From Pleodorina starrii (Eukaryota > Chlorophyta > Chlorophyceae > Chlamydomonadales > Volvocaceae), in contig BRXU01000022.1 in assembly GCA_030267565.1 (NCBI GenBank), forward strand, positions 206,001-270,000: DNA of 64,000 bases, read 5' to 3'. The notes below the pieces were generated by a model, which ran no database searches, was not told where the DNA came from, and saw only the letters and a program-made list of their open reading frames with translations. Positions 1 to 13,220 of this stretch are shown piece after piece (position 1 is the stretch's first letter; each line of letters begins with the position of its first letter). Made by a program: the position numbers and the translations under genes.

Positions 1-265
1 CGATACGCAGATAGCGCGTGCACTTTCGTAAGATGGGGCACAAAGGGGACATGACGTGGGCGCAAACACGAGCACGTGAGCCCTGCCCAGGCCGGCCCCG
101 ATCCCCCGCATGGCCCCTAAGCTCCCGGACGCTGCAGGCCAGCTTACTGGTGCAGCAATGAGGCCGCGGCATGGCAACGCCGATGTTTGTAATGGAGACA
201 CGCGCCGGGTTACGTGTATCAGCGTGTATCAGCTGTGCTGTGACACTTGCAGCAAAGCAACACAC

Positions 266-474
266 CTGGCATATCGTCCTGATATGTTTTGATGTTGTAC
301 TTTGTACATGTTTTCGATGAACTGCTTGGCTGTCTCCACCCGCTGCTTTGTGGACTCGCTCACAGCTTGCTCGTCGCTGCCACCTGGGTCCGCCTTCCCC
401 ATGTCCTCAGTTTTTTTACGCCTTGCCGAGAAAGGCCTCTGGAGGCCAGTAAAAAGCCCTCCTGAATTGCTCAT
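266..474 (-). CDS. NDR-type AGC Ser/Thr kinase, first coding exon (partial)
   Basis: The first coding exon encodes 69 residues plus two bases and ends at an AG|GTGTGT donor at 266/265; the rest of the gene lies beyond the left edge. Residues about 43-68 (ESTKQRVETAKQFIENMYKV and on) match the N-terminal regulatory segment of plant and algal NDR/LATS-family AGC kinases, which binds the MOB co-activator. The catalytic domain is not in the window, so the call rests on this segment alone. The start is the ATG at 474; the frame stays open upstream but has no earlier ATG in the visible stretch. An AT-rich TTTATAAT-like stretch lies about 20-30 nt upstream. In plants and algae these kinases act in cell polarity and morphogenesis. 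No second exon could be recognised in 1-265. Confidence 0.6.
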
Positions 475-2845
475 GGCTGCCAATCAAAGGTTTGATTATA
501 AAGAGTCGCGGTCACCAACGCCAGTTGTGTAGTAATTGTCTATCTCTGCATGCAGTATCAAAGTTCCGGGGGAAACCGCGGTGACCTAAGCTCGGCGAAA
601 CTTGTTGGAAGGGTGTTCTAGGGCCAAGCCCGTGCGGATGATAATCCGAGTACGCTTGGATTTGTTATTATAATATAAGTTTCAGAATTTTGTCGACTTA
701 CTTATCATAACCCCGCGGCCATCACGCATAACATACTTGTTTTGATCACCGGCCTCGCGCCTCGGGCAGTTGCCCGTACGCTTTTGCGCCCATATGCCGA
801 TATGCGGTTGGAGACAAGGACCTGTCGACCTTGTGGTGCATAGGAATCACATGACATGTCGAAACACACATACAACTCAGCACCCATCGGCACTTGCTTG
901 CAACTGCTTGGGTGTTTCCCGACTACCGGTACGATGGAGCCTCAGGTAGGGCGTTCCGATTGCCGTGTCCGCTGCACGCATTTATAGATACAATGAGGTA
1001 GGGAACGAAAGCGCAGGTCATACTCAATCCACACATAAAGCCGTTCCAGTCATGCTGCGCAGACGGATTGCGTGCGGAGCTCAGCATGGCTGTCAGGCCG
1101 TAAAGCAGGCCACACCCAAACGTTCACTCCTGCTGAAGCCGTGTGCCGTGCCGGCCATGGCTATACGTGGTGGAGCTGCCAGGCCACCTCCAACCCAGAC
1201 ACTAAAAGCACAGACAAGCGAAATAGCCTTACCGGTACCGGTAATCGACGCCCCCAAGCATGTGTAGGTACCGTTTAACCGGTACCCCAAACCACGGCAG
1301 CTGGGGCGGGGCATGGCAAACCAGTATCACAATAATACCAAATTACCTGTCCAACCAGTCAACAATCGCGACGCTTTGCCGCCTCCACAACTGGTATGAC
1401 TGTCGTACAGGGTCGTACAAATGTGAGTTGAGGCCAGACGACTGAGCCATGCGTACCAGCCAAATGCGTTAGCAAACGCCCTAATAAAGCAAAATGAAAA
1501 CCCCGATAAAGTATAATCTTCGGTGCCTTGAAGCCACGGCGAGGACGACTCGGCTTGCAGTTGCACGCCCCCCCCCCTTCAACAGCAGCAGACACCGACC
1601 TGTGAGAGCCGCCAAACGCACCCTACACCAACTGCACGTCCGACAACAGGCCGGGGAATATTTGTCCCCGTTTCAAACGCGGTAATCCGCAGCAATAGCA
1701 CAAAATGGTGCCATGATGGAAACGAAGAGGGCAGCACACACAAAGCACGACAAACCCAAGCGAGCAAGCCGACTACCGTAGCAGTCCATGTCGAAATCAA
1801 AGTCGCGATTCAGGGCGCGACTGCCTTGCGACCACACGGGGTACAGCAAAGGTGTGGAGTCCGCACGTGAAATTTTCGACACACAACTACCGATACACAC
1901 ACATGCATACACACCCCAAAGCAGCACAAACATCGCCGCAGTTCGTTCAAGGACAGCCGCGCGTCATATCGCGTCGCGCTGCGGACGTGCCGTACACCCG
2001 CGCCGTACAGCGCCGTAACCAAACCATGCGGGTCTGCCCTGGCGAATGCCAAGCCCCGCACCGAGCGAGGGCACTTGGTCAGGATGGATGGAAGGATGTG
2101 TGTGAAAACGCTTCTTTTGGTGAGCGCGCGGTCAAGTCGCTCAAACGTACCAACAAGCAAGAAGCAACCCAACCGCAACCCTAATTAGCGTAGATGCACG
2201 GGATGCTGTCGACTCTTCGTGGCCCGCCACGCGCACTCGACGGATCAGTAACAGCGGCAGCGGCCAACGCTGCGCAGTAGCAGTACCTGGCAGTACCGAA
2301 CAGTACAATACGCTACAGTACCTGCACACCTGATGTGCGGCTAATGCACACAGAGAGAAAAGGCTATGGGATAAATCGTCGACATCCCCGCAGGGACAAC
2401 CCCGCAGCTCAGCCGCGGCAGGTGCTGGACCGGAGTCCGAGGGAAGATACCGTTAGAGCGGCCTACGAGGGACGAGTACGCCCCGACATGGGAACACACA
2501 TGGCGTCCAGGCGAGCCGCCACCCTCTTCACCCCCATTTCGCTCTCGCACCCTCCAGCCACACCTCTCCCTCCCCCACACAGCCCCCCCACACACATACC
2601 GGTACCCCGCTTACCCGCGCCTCCGCAACCCCCTCCGGGCCGACGCCACTCCATCTCTCCACCCGTCACCTCGCACCCGCGGACGCGCGTTTCCCTCCAC
2701 ACTCTCGAGAGCGCGCCACCACCCCAACCGCCGCCCCTTGCCCTCCTAGCCGCCCTATACCCTCCCCCCCTTGCCGCCACCCCCGCATCCCCCCCCCCAT
2801 ACCACCCTACGTACCAGCACCAGCACCAGCACCAGCACCCCGCCC
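475..2845. other. intergenic: NDR kinase promoter side and ABCG 3' flank
   Basis: I see no convincing gene here. The right part must hold the 3' UTR of the minus-strand ABCG gene, whose stop is at 2846. The left part must hold the NDR kinase promoter. A cluster of CAGTAC-containing units lies at about 2275-2325, and GGTACCGG-type palindromes cluster at 1225-1290. No clear TGTAA signal was found for the ABCG gene. ORFs in this stretch are short and resemble nothing I know. Confidence 0.5.
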
Positions 2846-5800
2846 TCACCTCCACCTGCCCCTCAGTGCCGCCAGCCTCAGCGCCCCCAGGCAGGTCGCC
2901 AGCCCCGCCACGATCCCATACAGGCAGCCTATCACGATGAGGTCCGTGTCCAGGTCGTCGGCGTTGACCCCCAGCAGCGACAGAAAGAGGCTGCCCTTGA
3001 CCGCCGGCAGCCCCTGGGGCAGGTCGGGGGAGCTGAAGGACAGCACCAGCGGACGCAGCTCGTTGATCGCCAGGGCCTCCCAGCAGAACCTGCAGCCCAG
3101 GGGGGTGTGTATGTGTGTGGGTGTGCGGGGGGGTGGGGGGTGGGGAGGGGGGCGGGGGGGGGGGCGGCGGGGGGAGGAGGGGGGCAGAGGGGGGCAGTCG
3201 GGAGCAGAGTAAGAAAGACGGACTGCGGAGGAGTAGCGCGGGGTTGTGCGGGGTTGTGCGGGGGTTGGGCTGCGTAACAGAAGTAGTCTTAGTGGGCAAG
3301 TGTGACTGGCGCAAACAAGACGGCAAAGGCGAAGGCGAAGGCGCCCTCTGCACCCTCCCCGGTGTCCCTCCGGGTCGCCGCCGGGGTAGGGCTGCGTGGC
3401 AGAAGTAGGCGAAGGCGAAGCGAAGGCGAAGGCGAAGGCGAAGGCGGAGCCGCCCTCCTCCTCAGCGCCCTCCTCTGCGCCCTCCCGCCGGGTCGCCGCC
3501 TCACCGCCTCACCTGATGGGGCTGAGGTACGCCAGCCAGCGCAGCCAGACCACAATGGAGGCCTTGTTGGCCAGGAAGCCGCCGAACAGCGCGCACATGA
3601 GCAGCAGCAGGTTGAGCACCAGCACCGCGCGGCCGGGACTGGACAGCAAGCAGCTCAGAGCGATGCAGGTGGCGCCTTCAGAGGGCGGGAAGGGGGGAGA
3701 GGAAGGGGGAGAGGGGGAGGGGGGGTAAAAGAAATCGGCCCGGGACGAGGGAACGGGACGAGGGAGGGGGGGCAGGGAAGGGAGCTTCGGGTTCGTTGAA
3801 CTGAGCTGGGAAACAGGGAGACAGGGAAGGGGGTCTGGACAAGGGAGGGGGGGAGGGTTGACAGGGAGGGCCGGGGAGTGGAGTGGAGGGCAGGCGGGAG
3901 TCTAGCGGTCGGGGCACGTGCACCCCCCGGCTGGTGTTTCGAGAGCAACCAAGCGCCGAGCGCCGGCGTCTTCTTCGTCACCGGTTGACCTGGGCAAACC
4001 CGGCGCAGGGTACCAGCCAACCAACCAGCCAACTAACCAGACAACCACCAAGCAGGCCACAGCATCAATGCCCATTCCAATGCGCCCCCCCCCAGCCCCA
4101 CCCACCCACCCCCCACCCACCCGACAGACATGACATGGTGGTGACAGCCCCCAGGAAGGTGAGGAAGGCCGCGGCCTGCATGCGGAGGCCCATCAGCCTG
4201 CACCCGGGGGGGAGGGGGGGGGGAGGGTTGAACCACGTGTAGGGGGGAGGCGCGGGGGACGGAGAGAAGGGGAGGGGGAGGGAGCGATTTAGGGGGTTTA
4301 GGGTTTTACGTCGCTTCGTGTTCTGTTAAGCGAAACTTTTACTTGTGCGATCCGCGTGAGTTGTGTCCTGCGCAGCCTTCACGCCTCCACAACACGCAGG
4401 CTGGGCCAGAGGTTGCCGTGGTACGTATTCACGGCGTGGACGGAAACAGCAGCAACCCGGACCACCCCTCCCCCTCCCCCTCCCTCTCCCCCCGCCGCGC
4501 CGTGCCGCGCAGCACCGCTTCAGCAGCTTCACCGCTCCACTCACCAGTAGAAGGGCAGCGCGTAGGCCCAGGCGGGCAGCGCGCGGAGCAGTACGGCGTC
4601 CAGGACGAGCTTGGACGTCATGTACGGCACGATGCCGTACGACCGGCGCAGCAGGTCCCTGTCCACCGCCGCCCTCTCCGGGTAGAGTCCGTCCACTGCC
4701 GAGGTTGCGAAGCAGGCCAGCAGCATGACGGAGAAGAAGATGGCGCCCACTCGGTTCTGAGCGCCTGGACAGAGGGAGGGAGGGAGGGGGGCGAAGAGGG
4801 AGGGAGGGGGAGCGAATGCGGGAGGGAGGGAGGGACGGAGGGATGTTCTGCATGCCCTTTGAGTTGCACTCTACCGGGCGATGCAGACAACAATTCCCTC
4901 CCCTACCCTGCCCTACCCTACCCTACCCTACCCTCTACCTGCCAAGCAGCCGTCCAAGAGCCGGTGCTGTCGTGACGGCGACGTCCGCTGCGAGGCACTC
5001 GTGCTCGACTGGAGACCCTGGCAGGGCAGAGCTGCTCGCCAACCCACCACCCCCTTAACCATTCATCCTAGTCAGCCACCCACCCACCCATCCAGCACCC
5101 CCCGCCACCCACCCAGCACCCGCCCACCCGCCCCATCCACCCACCCACCCGACACATTGAGGTTCGTGTCGCTGAACACCGCCCCCACCACCAGCCCCAG
5201 CGCCACCGCCACCGCCAGGTGAAGGACCAGTACGGACGGGTTCCGGAGCATCTCCAGGCCGCCGCGCCACGTCACCACACCCAGCTCCAGGCCCAGCCGC
5301 CGCAGCGAAGCGCCCGCGCCGTCACCGCCGCCGCGGGCCACCACCAACGCCCGCACGTAGCCCGCATCCTCGTCGTCGTCGTCTTCGCCGCCGCCGCCGT
5401 CGGCACCCTGGGCATCGCCGCCGCCGCCGCCGCCGGCCCGCGCCTGCCATGCGTCGCACATCTTGTCCGCCTGGTCCGGATCCGCCGCCACCAAATCAAG
5501 CAGGTGCTCGGCGATGTGCACGCCCGGCGGCGGCGGCGGCAGCGCCGCCGCCGCCAGCGCCGCCGCCAGGCCGCCGGGCGGCCCGCCCGCCGCCACGCGG
5601 CCGCCGGCCATGAGCAGCACCGAATCCAGGCAGTCGAACAGCGCAGGCGAGGGCTGATGGAGCGACGCCACCACCACCCGACCGCCGCCGCCGCCGCCGC
5701 CGCCGCTGCGTGTGGCCACGCGCCTCAGTACGGCCATGGTGGCCCGGGCGGTTGCCGAGTCCAGTCCCGACAGCGGCTCATCCAGGAGCAGCAGCGGAGG

Positions 5801-8800
5801 GTCAGAGACGAGCTCCAGGGAGGCGGCCACGCGCAGCCGCTCGCCGCCGGAGAGGGTGCTGGCGGAGGCGGAGGAGGAGGAGGAGGAGAGGGGCGCGGCG
5901 GTGCCGGGCCACACCACGCGGTGGGCTAGGTGGGAGATGCCCAGCTCACGCAGCACCGAGACCACGCGGGCCTGGGGGATGGGGTGAGGTGGGGTGTTTG
6001 GGTTTTGTGGGTGGGGGATGGTGAGGGTGAGGGAGTGATATGTTCCTCTATGTAACAATGAGTCACCTGGGAATGGGGGATGGGGGGTGAGGGTGAGGGT
6101 GAGGATGGGGAGGCAGGACGGTCGCCGCGGGTGGGTGGTGTGGGTACTTGCCAGCGGCTTGAAAGGCAATGCCACTCTCTTGTGCAGTGCAGTCGCTGAC
6201 ATTGGGGGAGGGGGAGGGGTTCAGGGGGTGATGTGCTCCTTTATATGGCAATGAGACACTGCGGGGAGGGGGGAGGAGGAGGCGGGCTTCAGCTCGCATG
6301 ACAGGGCACGCCGCGGAGCAGCCCCCTCCCCCTCCCCCTCCACCAGACCACCACCTCGAGTCCTCGACCCTCCCGCCCCGTTCCCCCACCTCACCTCACC
6401 TCACCTCACCTCACCTCACCTCACACATGCCACAGTACGCCATGCACTGCCGGCTCAATTCCAGCCCCGGGCCGCCCCTGTTTCTTTCTTGCAAATTCAC
6501 TCTTCAACCCCCCCCGCGCCCGCCCCCCTCCCCCCAGCCAAACCAGCTCCGTACCTGTACGTGGTCCCTGCCCCTGCGCAGCTCCCCCCAGCTCAGCCTC
6601 AGCGCCGCGCTAGCCGCCACGCTCTCCGCCACCGTCAGCGATCGCGCCAGCAGGTCGTGCTGCGGCACGTGCCCCACCAGCGCCGCCAGGTGCCCGGGGC
6701 GGCTCACGGTCCTGCCGTCCAGCCGCACTGCGCCTCGCAGCCGCCAGTGGCTCCCGGGCTGGATGAGGCCGGACAGCACGTTGAGCAGGGTGGTCTTACC
6801 GGAGCCGGAGGGGCCCAGGATGCCGAGGAGCTGAGCGGGGAGGGAGGGAGGCGGGGAGGGAGGGAGGGAGGGTTAGGGAGGGAGGGAGGAGAAACTGGGA
6901 GGGGAGAGCGGCGGTCATACATCATCATACCAGGCGACGGCACAAAGGAGCCAGCAACCGCCAAGCGAAGTGGGGGGGGGGCAAAGGGGTGTGGCAAAGG
7001 GTCAGCGCCGTTGGTGGTGCAGGTAGGGGAGTTGGAAGGGGGAGATTTGGGGCGTTCGTGAGGCGGTCAGAGAAGTGGAGAGACGGCTGATGGGGTCAAG
7101 GCTGTTCGAAGCAGGTCCGAGGCAGTGCCCGCATTTCAGAGGGGACGGGCCCTGTTGGGGGCCCCTGCTGGGGGGCCCTGCTGCTAGGAGCGCTCTACCC
7201 ATGGTGATACCGTAACTAGGAGCCTATCACTCCCTGACCCACCTCGCCACTCGTCGCCCTGCCCGACACGCCCCGCAGCAGCGTAACAGAGGGCCGCAGC
7301 CGCCACGGCGGCAGGGCCGAGCGGCGCGGCCGCGAGCTCAGATGCAGGTCGTGCCAACTGGGAATCAAGGGGGGTCAGGGGGGGGAGAGAGTTCACAGGG
7401 AAGATACCGGGGGGGGCGCGGAGGGACGGAGACGGCGTCAGCGAGCGGACCCCGAACCCAACACCCAGCAGTACTTGCCGTACAGCGTATCGGTAACGCT
7501 TACGGTACCTTGCCAATGCTGGAGGGAAAGGTATTGGATGCAACCGCGTCGCCGCCGGTGCCCCGGACCAACCCAAACGGGCAAATACGCGCGCGCGACA
7601 GCACAGCAACGGCACGACCGCCCCGACGACAACACGCCCCGGACTTGGAACAAAATGGTACTGCAATGCAACACACCGCAACGCCGCCAGCCAAACGGTG
7701 CGCTGACCTGAGCACTTGAACCACGGGTCGGTCGGCGCTGGGCGTGCCTTCCCCGCACTCGGAGGCCCAGATGCGGGCACCCGACATCCCGCGCGCCGCC
7801 TGCCTCACGGCCAGGTCTTTGCCGGCCATCGCCCCGTCGCGGCCGCTGCTGTGGCTGTTGCTGCCGCCCCTCGCTGCCTCCTCGCTGCCAAACATCTGAC
7901 CCGCCAGGAACGGCCGCTGCTTCCCCTCCTCCAGCTGCTGCTGCTGCTGCTGCTGCGACGGCAGCGGACGCGAGTACAGTATTACTACCGGCAATGCAGT
8001 CGGCGGCGGCGGCGGCTCCTGGGTATTTTCCGAAGCATCAACCTGACTGCCCCCCTTCCCGCTTCCACCGACCCGCGGGTCACCGTCGCTCGCCGCGACC
8101 GACGCAACCGGCGCCTCACTGCCCTCGGCCACCGGCCCCGCGGGAGCCGGCGCCGCCGCCGCCGCCGGCGGCGGCGAGGCCCCGCCGCCAGCAGCAGCGT
8201 CGCAGGACCGACCCACGGGTCTGGGTCCTGCCATGGAGAGGAAGGACGCGACGGCAACCGCTGCGGCTGCGGCCAGCAGCATCAGCACCATGCTAGGTAC
8301 CCAGGCGATGAGCGGCGCAACCGCCAGGGGGGTCTTGGCCTCGGGCAAACCTGCGGGTGCGGATGCGGGGGGAGGTAAAATGCGGGTGCGTGGGCGGAGA
8401 GGACACAAGGAGCGCCAGCGTGTGTGTGGGCACCGGCCGGCCGGTCGCGCCACGCCTGGACCACGCACCCTGCGCGACCGCGACGGTTCCGTTGACCGGG
8501 TCCAGGCACTCGGACGTACGGCAGCTGGCGGGGATGGGCGGGATGGGCAGACCGCTGAGCGAGATCTCGCAGCCGCTCAGCCCCCCTGCGCTGCCGCTGC
8601 TGCTGCTGCTACTGCTGAGGGAGGCGAGGTTGGTCTCGGAGCCGCACGCCACGCGCACGTCGGTCCGCAGGGAGGTGAACGTGGTTTCGGAGACGATGCC
8701 TGCAGCCCGGGGGGTGGGGATGCGCAAAGGGAAAACGCGGGGGCAGGGACGACGGCGCGAGAGGAGGGGTTGATTGCAAGGAGCCGGGGATTACGTGGGC

Positions 8801-10815
8801 ACACCAGCAGCGGCAGCGGCAGCAGCAGCAGCGGCGGCACGGCGGGACACCGGAACGGCGTTCCCACACCGCTGCGGCAGCGGCGGCATCTGCGGCGGCT
8901 GCGTCAGGGCCCGGAAACGCCGTTCTTCACCTGTATGTGCTCTCTCTGCCTGCCCTCCGGGACGCACGCACGCAGCCCACCCACAACAGCACCGCCGCCC
9001 TTCCTTTCCGCCTCGCGTGCCTGTCCGCCTCGCGCTCCTTTCGCCCTCCTTAACCCACCGGCTCCGGCCGCCCCACCCTTCCCCCCACTCACCCCCTCAC
9101 CCACCCACCCACCGTTGGAGCAGCCATTCGGACAGGCGCACTGCACCAGCGGGCAGTGCACCCGGCTGCTGCCCGCAGCGAACTCGCAGGCCCAGCCGGA
9201 GCACTCCACGGCGGCGTCACGCGGCATGCCGGCCAGGCGGAAGCTCAGAGCGCAGTAGGGGGTGGCGTTGACGGGGCTGGCGCTGGTCACCAGGCCGGCA
9301 GACACCGTCAGCGCACCCCCCGAAGAAGAGTTCACGGCTGGGGGGGCGGGGGGTGAAAAGAAGATACCGCACCGGAGACGGTGGGAAAGGAGGAGGGTGA
9401 CGGGGGGAGGGAGTTGGGGTGTTGGCCAGAAAATGGAGGCGTGGGAGGCAGGGCGGGGGGTACGGGAGGGTAAGATAGAGGGGCTACGGTACCGCAGCGA
9501 AGGAACGGAGAGGTCGCAGGGCGGGTGGGGGGGGCGCAAGAGGGACGGGAGGCTCCTCTCGATCCTCTCGGCTTCCGGCCCCCGCCCCTGCCCAGGCTCC
9601 CACCAACCCCCACCCCACCCCACCCGGCTTCGCGGTGCTGCACTTGAAGTCCAGGGAGGTCCCAATGATGGCGGCCAGGTTGGGGTCCAGCACCTCACAG
9701 GAGTAGCTCTTGAGCAGGGAGCGGGGCTGGTAGTCGGGGGAGGAGGAGCACTGGGCGGAGGAGGAGCCCAGGAGGGTCTGGGCACAGAGGGGAGGGGGGG
9801 ACGGGGCGGGTGGGAGCAAGAAAGGTGAGGCCGCAACGGGGCTGGGGCGGTGCCGGGTGGTAGGGCGGGTGTGAACCTCCAACGTCCAGCTTCCAACCCG
9901 AACTCAACCCTCGGGAGAAGCCGCAGTCGCACTCACCCGGCAGGCCGCATCCGAGCCGCACATCGCGCAGCCGCTGCCGCTGAAGCCCGCGGGGCAGGGC
10001 CTGCACAGGGACCCGCCCGAATCCCAGTCGTAGCCGTCAGGGCAGGAGCCTGCAAGGGGGGTAATTAGAATGGCCCGGGACGAGGGAATGCAACGCAAGG
10101 GGGGGGGAGGGTGACTGGGGGTGATCCGGGGGTGTAGACTGGGATGAGGGGCAGGCCAGGCCAGGCGCTCCTCGCGTTGGCATCCCCCGCCCGCAGCCTC
10201 TGGCCAGCTCCCTCCCTCCCGGGGGCCTGTCACGCCTGACGTTGCGGCACCTCCCTGGAAGAGGTGGCGAGGCGCGACCACCCCAGGGGCCACAAGGCCA
10301 CACACACACACACACAACGCCGTCTAACTTCCTTCGCTGCGGTATATCTTCTTTCTTACCCCTACACCCAGCCCCACACCCACACCCACTACAGAAGTAC
10401 AGATGCAGCACTCCCTGGACTGGGCTGCGCTCTTGCACACAGGTTCTGGCGTGATAGCGTGAAGCAGGTTCAGCTGCTGCCGGCACGCGGGCCCACCCAC
10501 CCACCCACCATTCACAGGCGGCACCGCGCCGTTGGTGGCGCATGCCGGGACCGAAGGCGGCGGTGGCGGCGGCGACGGCAGCGGCGGCGGCGACGGCGGC
10601 GCCGATGGGGCCGACGATGACGACGGTGGGGGCGACGGCGGCGGCGCGACCGTCGGCACCAGGATGCCGCCGGTGGCGTCGCAGTAGCCCCAGGGGAGGT
10701 TGCACTTCTTCGCAGCGTCTGCGCGCGGGGGGGTAAGGGGGGATATAAAGAAAAAATCGCAGGGAGGGCGCGGAATCCCGCCCGGGCGCGGGCGCAGTCC
10801 GATCATGCGTGGAGC

Positions 10816-10854
<39 letters not shown>

Positions 10855-13220
10855 GGCAAGATGCCGGGGGAACGGGGCTCTGCCGTCCGGTTCCGGAACG
10901 AGGTCCGGCGCAGCCCGATTCGAAGGCATCGGAAGGCATCCGCCGCAGTCCTAAAGCCGTGTCAGATGTCCCTGCTGCTAGTGTTTGGTAATAATGAAAA
11001 ACACCGACAACCCGACCACCAGCGGTGGGTGCGTGTTTGGAGCTCGTGAACGCGCGACGGAGGTGGTGGTAGGGCTGGTGGGCCAAAGGGTCAGGTCTGC
11101 GGACGCGCCGTGACGCAATACGGGCCGCAAAAAGGGCCGACACCGGAAACTGTACGGGCTCGCACCCATCCCCCGGCCCCCGCCATTTCAGCCCACCAAC
11201 CACGCCGCGCCTCCCTCACCCAGCCACCCAGCCAGCCACCCTCTCACCTGCCGACCAGCCGCAGTCACACACACACTGGGCAGTGCCGTTGACCGCCTCG
11301 CAGCGTCCGTAGTCGCCACAGCCGTCAGTGGGGCAGCCCAGGACGGCCTGGGGGGCAGCGGGGGGGCGGGAGGCAGTGGACGGAGCGCAGCGCAGCGCAG
11401 CGGCAGGGACGAAGCGCGTTTTGGTGACACGCAGACCGTGGGTGGCTGCCGGGGCCGCCAAGTACGCCGGGGCACCTGAGGCTGCAACACTCCTCTCCAG
11501 ACAGGACAGGACCCGGGGGGGTCGAACCCATCGGCCCGCAGCTGACGACGCAGGCGATGACATGCAGTACTGCCTCCTACCACCAGCGCCTCAGTAGTGG
11601 GGAGCCGAGCTTCGAAGCCCGGAAGCCACCGCGCTCCAGGGAAGCGGGCGGCTCCCGGCTCCTGAAACACCGCGCCGCGCCCCGCCCGGTCGCGCTCTAT
11701 GGTTCCCTCCACGCCTCGCCCTCCCCCGGCGTAAAACCCTAAAACCCTGAGAGCCCACCACGCACCGTGGCCCTCAGCTTGGCTGCCAGCGTGTAGTTCG
11801 CGTAGGAGCGGAAGGCAATGCCAAACAGCTCCAGGGAGCCCACCGCCTGGTAGGTCAGCTGCAGCGCAGGTAGCTCCAGAACCAGGGTGGGGCTGAGGCC
11901 GTCGGGGGACTGCGCAGCGAGGGGGAGCAGGGCGGCAGGGCGGCATCGCGGGGGAAGGGGCGGGGCGGGGCGGCGCGGGGAGGGGCGGGGAGGGGCGGGA
12001 CGGGGCGGGACGGGGCGGGCCGGGTCGGGTCGGGAGCGGCGCGGGCGTGCAGCGGACGGGAGCGGGCTTTGGCGGGTTTTGGTCGGGCTTTGGTCGGGAG
12101 CGCTCGGGTACCGCGCGTCCTGGGCTTCCTGCGGTGCCGCGCGAGGGAGGGCTGCGCAGCCGCGAGGGCAGCGCACAGCAACGGCATCAGCAGCAGCAGC
12201 AGCAGCAGCGCGCTGCGTGTGTAGAGCGTGTAGGGTGAGTCGGCGGCAGGACCGGGAGCAGGCGCCCGTCGCTGCGTAATCACACGGTCCCGTCACGGCC
12301 CCGCCCCACACGGTGAGAGACGGCGAGAAACCGGCCCAGCCCGGCAGAAGCACGACAGCATGCCCAACGGGCACATCGGGGCACGCAGCAGCGACCAGTA
12401 GCGGCAGTAGCTTTGGCTTGGCGCTGCGCCGCTAATGGCACCTGGCCAGCTCCTGGTTCCCTCCATTTTCATCCATCTGCCTGCGCGCGCGTCGCCTTCG
12501 TTCCTCCGCTGCGGCAACATCTTGATTTTCCCGCCCGTCCGTCCGTCCGTTCGCCCTTACCACGACATCCAGCGACAATGCGACGGCTGACGCGTTGGCG
12601 GTGAGGTTCTGCAGGTTGTCGCGCCGCGCCCCGGTGATGAAGCTGTAGCTGTCGAGCCAGCCCTCGACCAGCTGCGTTCGGACACTGCCGCTAAAGACGC
12701 CAGCGCCGGGGGCCTGCTGCTGCCCCTGCTGCTGCTGCTGCTGCAGGGCGTCGCCGCTGACGGGTGTGAAGCTGCCCAGCTCAAAGGTTGCGCGCAGCGC
12801 GGACACGTTGTAATCGAATTTGGGCGCGGAGCCCCACCCCGCCTGGCTCGTATTGCCGAGGTGCAGCACCGGGTAGACGTTGATGGGTTCGCTGTAGGTG
12901 GTGGAGGGGGAGATGGAGGTGAGGGTGAAGGACGGCCAGGCGGTGAGCCAGGCGGCGCGGTCGGTGGCGGCCGGGCAGGAGGCGAGGGCCCGGCTCGAGG
13001 CGTAGAGGGCGCCGGAGAGGCCGCGCGGGACCGCGGCGGCGAACGTCGCCGGTGAGGCGAGCTCCGGGGAGCTGTCGGGGATGACGGGGACCAGGAGGTT
13101 GGAGCTGGTCAGGATGAGCCTGCTGGCCGGCGCGTCAAGCTCCATGCGCACGGTGCACGTCGCTGCCGCGGGCTGCAGTTGTAGGGCCGACAGGCTCGCT
13201 AGCGCCACCGCCAGCATCAT
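2846..13220 (-). CDS. ABCG (White-type) half-transporter with EGF-like N-terminal region
   Basis: Sixteen exons in continuous phase encode about 1465 aa. Exons: 13220-12561, 11909-11766, 11347-11248, 10718-10509, 10049-9937, 9777-9624, 9337-9113, 8699-8469, 8350-7708, 7357-7243, 6830-6555, 5971-5149, 4764-4545, 4197-4121, 3675-3513, 3089-2846. The start is the first in-frame ATG of a likely signal peptide (MMLAVALASLSALQL). The N-terminal half is Cys-rich with N-glycosylation sequons and at least two EGF-like modules (exons 3 and 5). A membrane segment follows (exon 9, LIAWVPSMVLMLLAAAA). The nucleotide-binding domain has an intact Walker A (GPSGSGKTT), Q-loop (VPQHD), signature (LSGGE), Walker B (LLLLDEP) and H-loop (SLHQPS). 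The C-terminal ABC2 membrane domain spans exons 12-16. The order NBD then membrane domain is that of ABCG half-transporters, which dimerise; the substrate is unknown. Polyglutamine tracts occur in exons 1 and 9. Confidence 0.9.
4900..4935. repeat. (CCCTA)n microsatellite in an ABCG intron
   Basis: About six to seven imperfect CCCTA units lie in the intron between ABCG exons 12 and 13. The unit resembles, but is not, the algal telomere repeat. Confidence 0.8.
6389..6424. repeat. (TCACC)n microsatellite in an ABCG intron
   Basis: Seven perfect TCACC pentamers lie in the intron between ABCG exons 11 and 12. Confidence 0.9.
10820..10849. repeat. (GA)n microsatellite in an ABCG intron
   Basis: About 14 uninterrupted GA dinucleotides lie between ABCG exons 3 and 4. 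The transcribed strand therefore carries a (TC)n pyrimidine tract. Confidence 0.9.
11950..12030. repeat. GGGGCGGGAC-type G-rich tandem repeat in ABCG intron 1
   Basis: Degenerate GGGGCGGGGC/GGGGCGGGAC/CGGGTCGGGT units fill about 80 bp of ABCG intron 1. The G runs are on the plus strand, so the transcript is C-rich here. Confidence 0.7.

Noticed and set aside
5219..5929. 236-codon plus-strand frame
   Set aside because: Mirror of the ABCG nucleotide-binding exon; Arg/His/Gly-rich shadow frame.
8233..9258. 341-codon plus-strand frame
   Set aside because: Overlaps ABCG exons 7-9 in antisense with no recognisable domain.
11369..12030. possible CRISPR-like or regulatory array from the repeated G-rich units
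   Set aside because: Units are short, imperfect and contiguous, without unique spacers; this is a eukaryotic intronic minisatellite.
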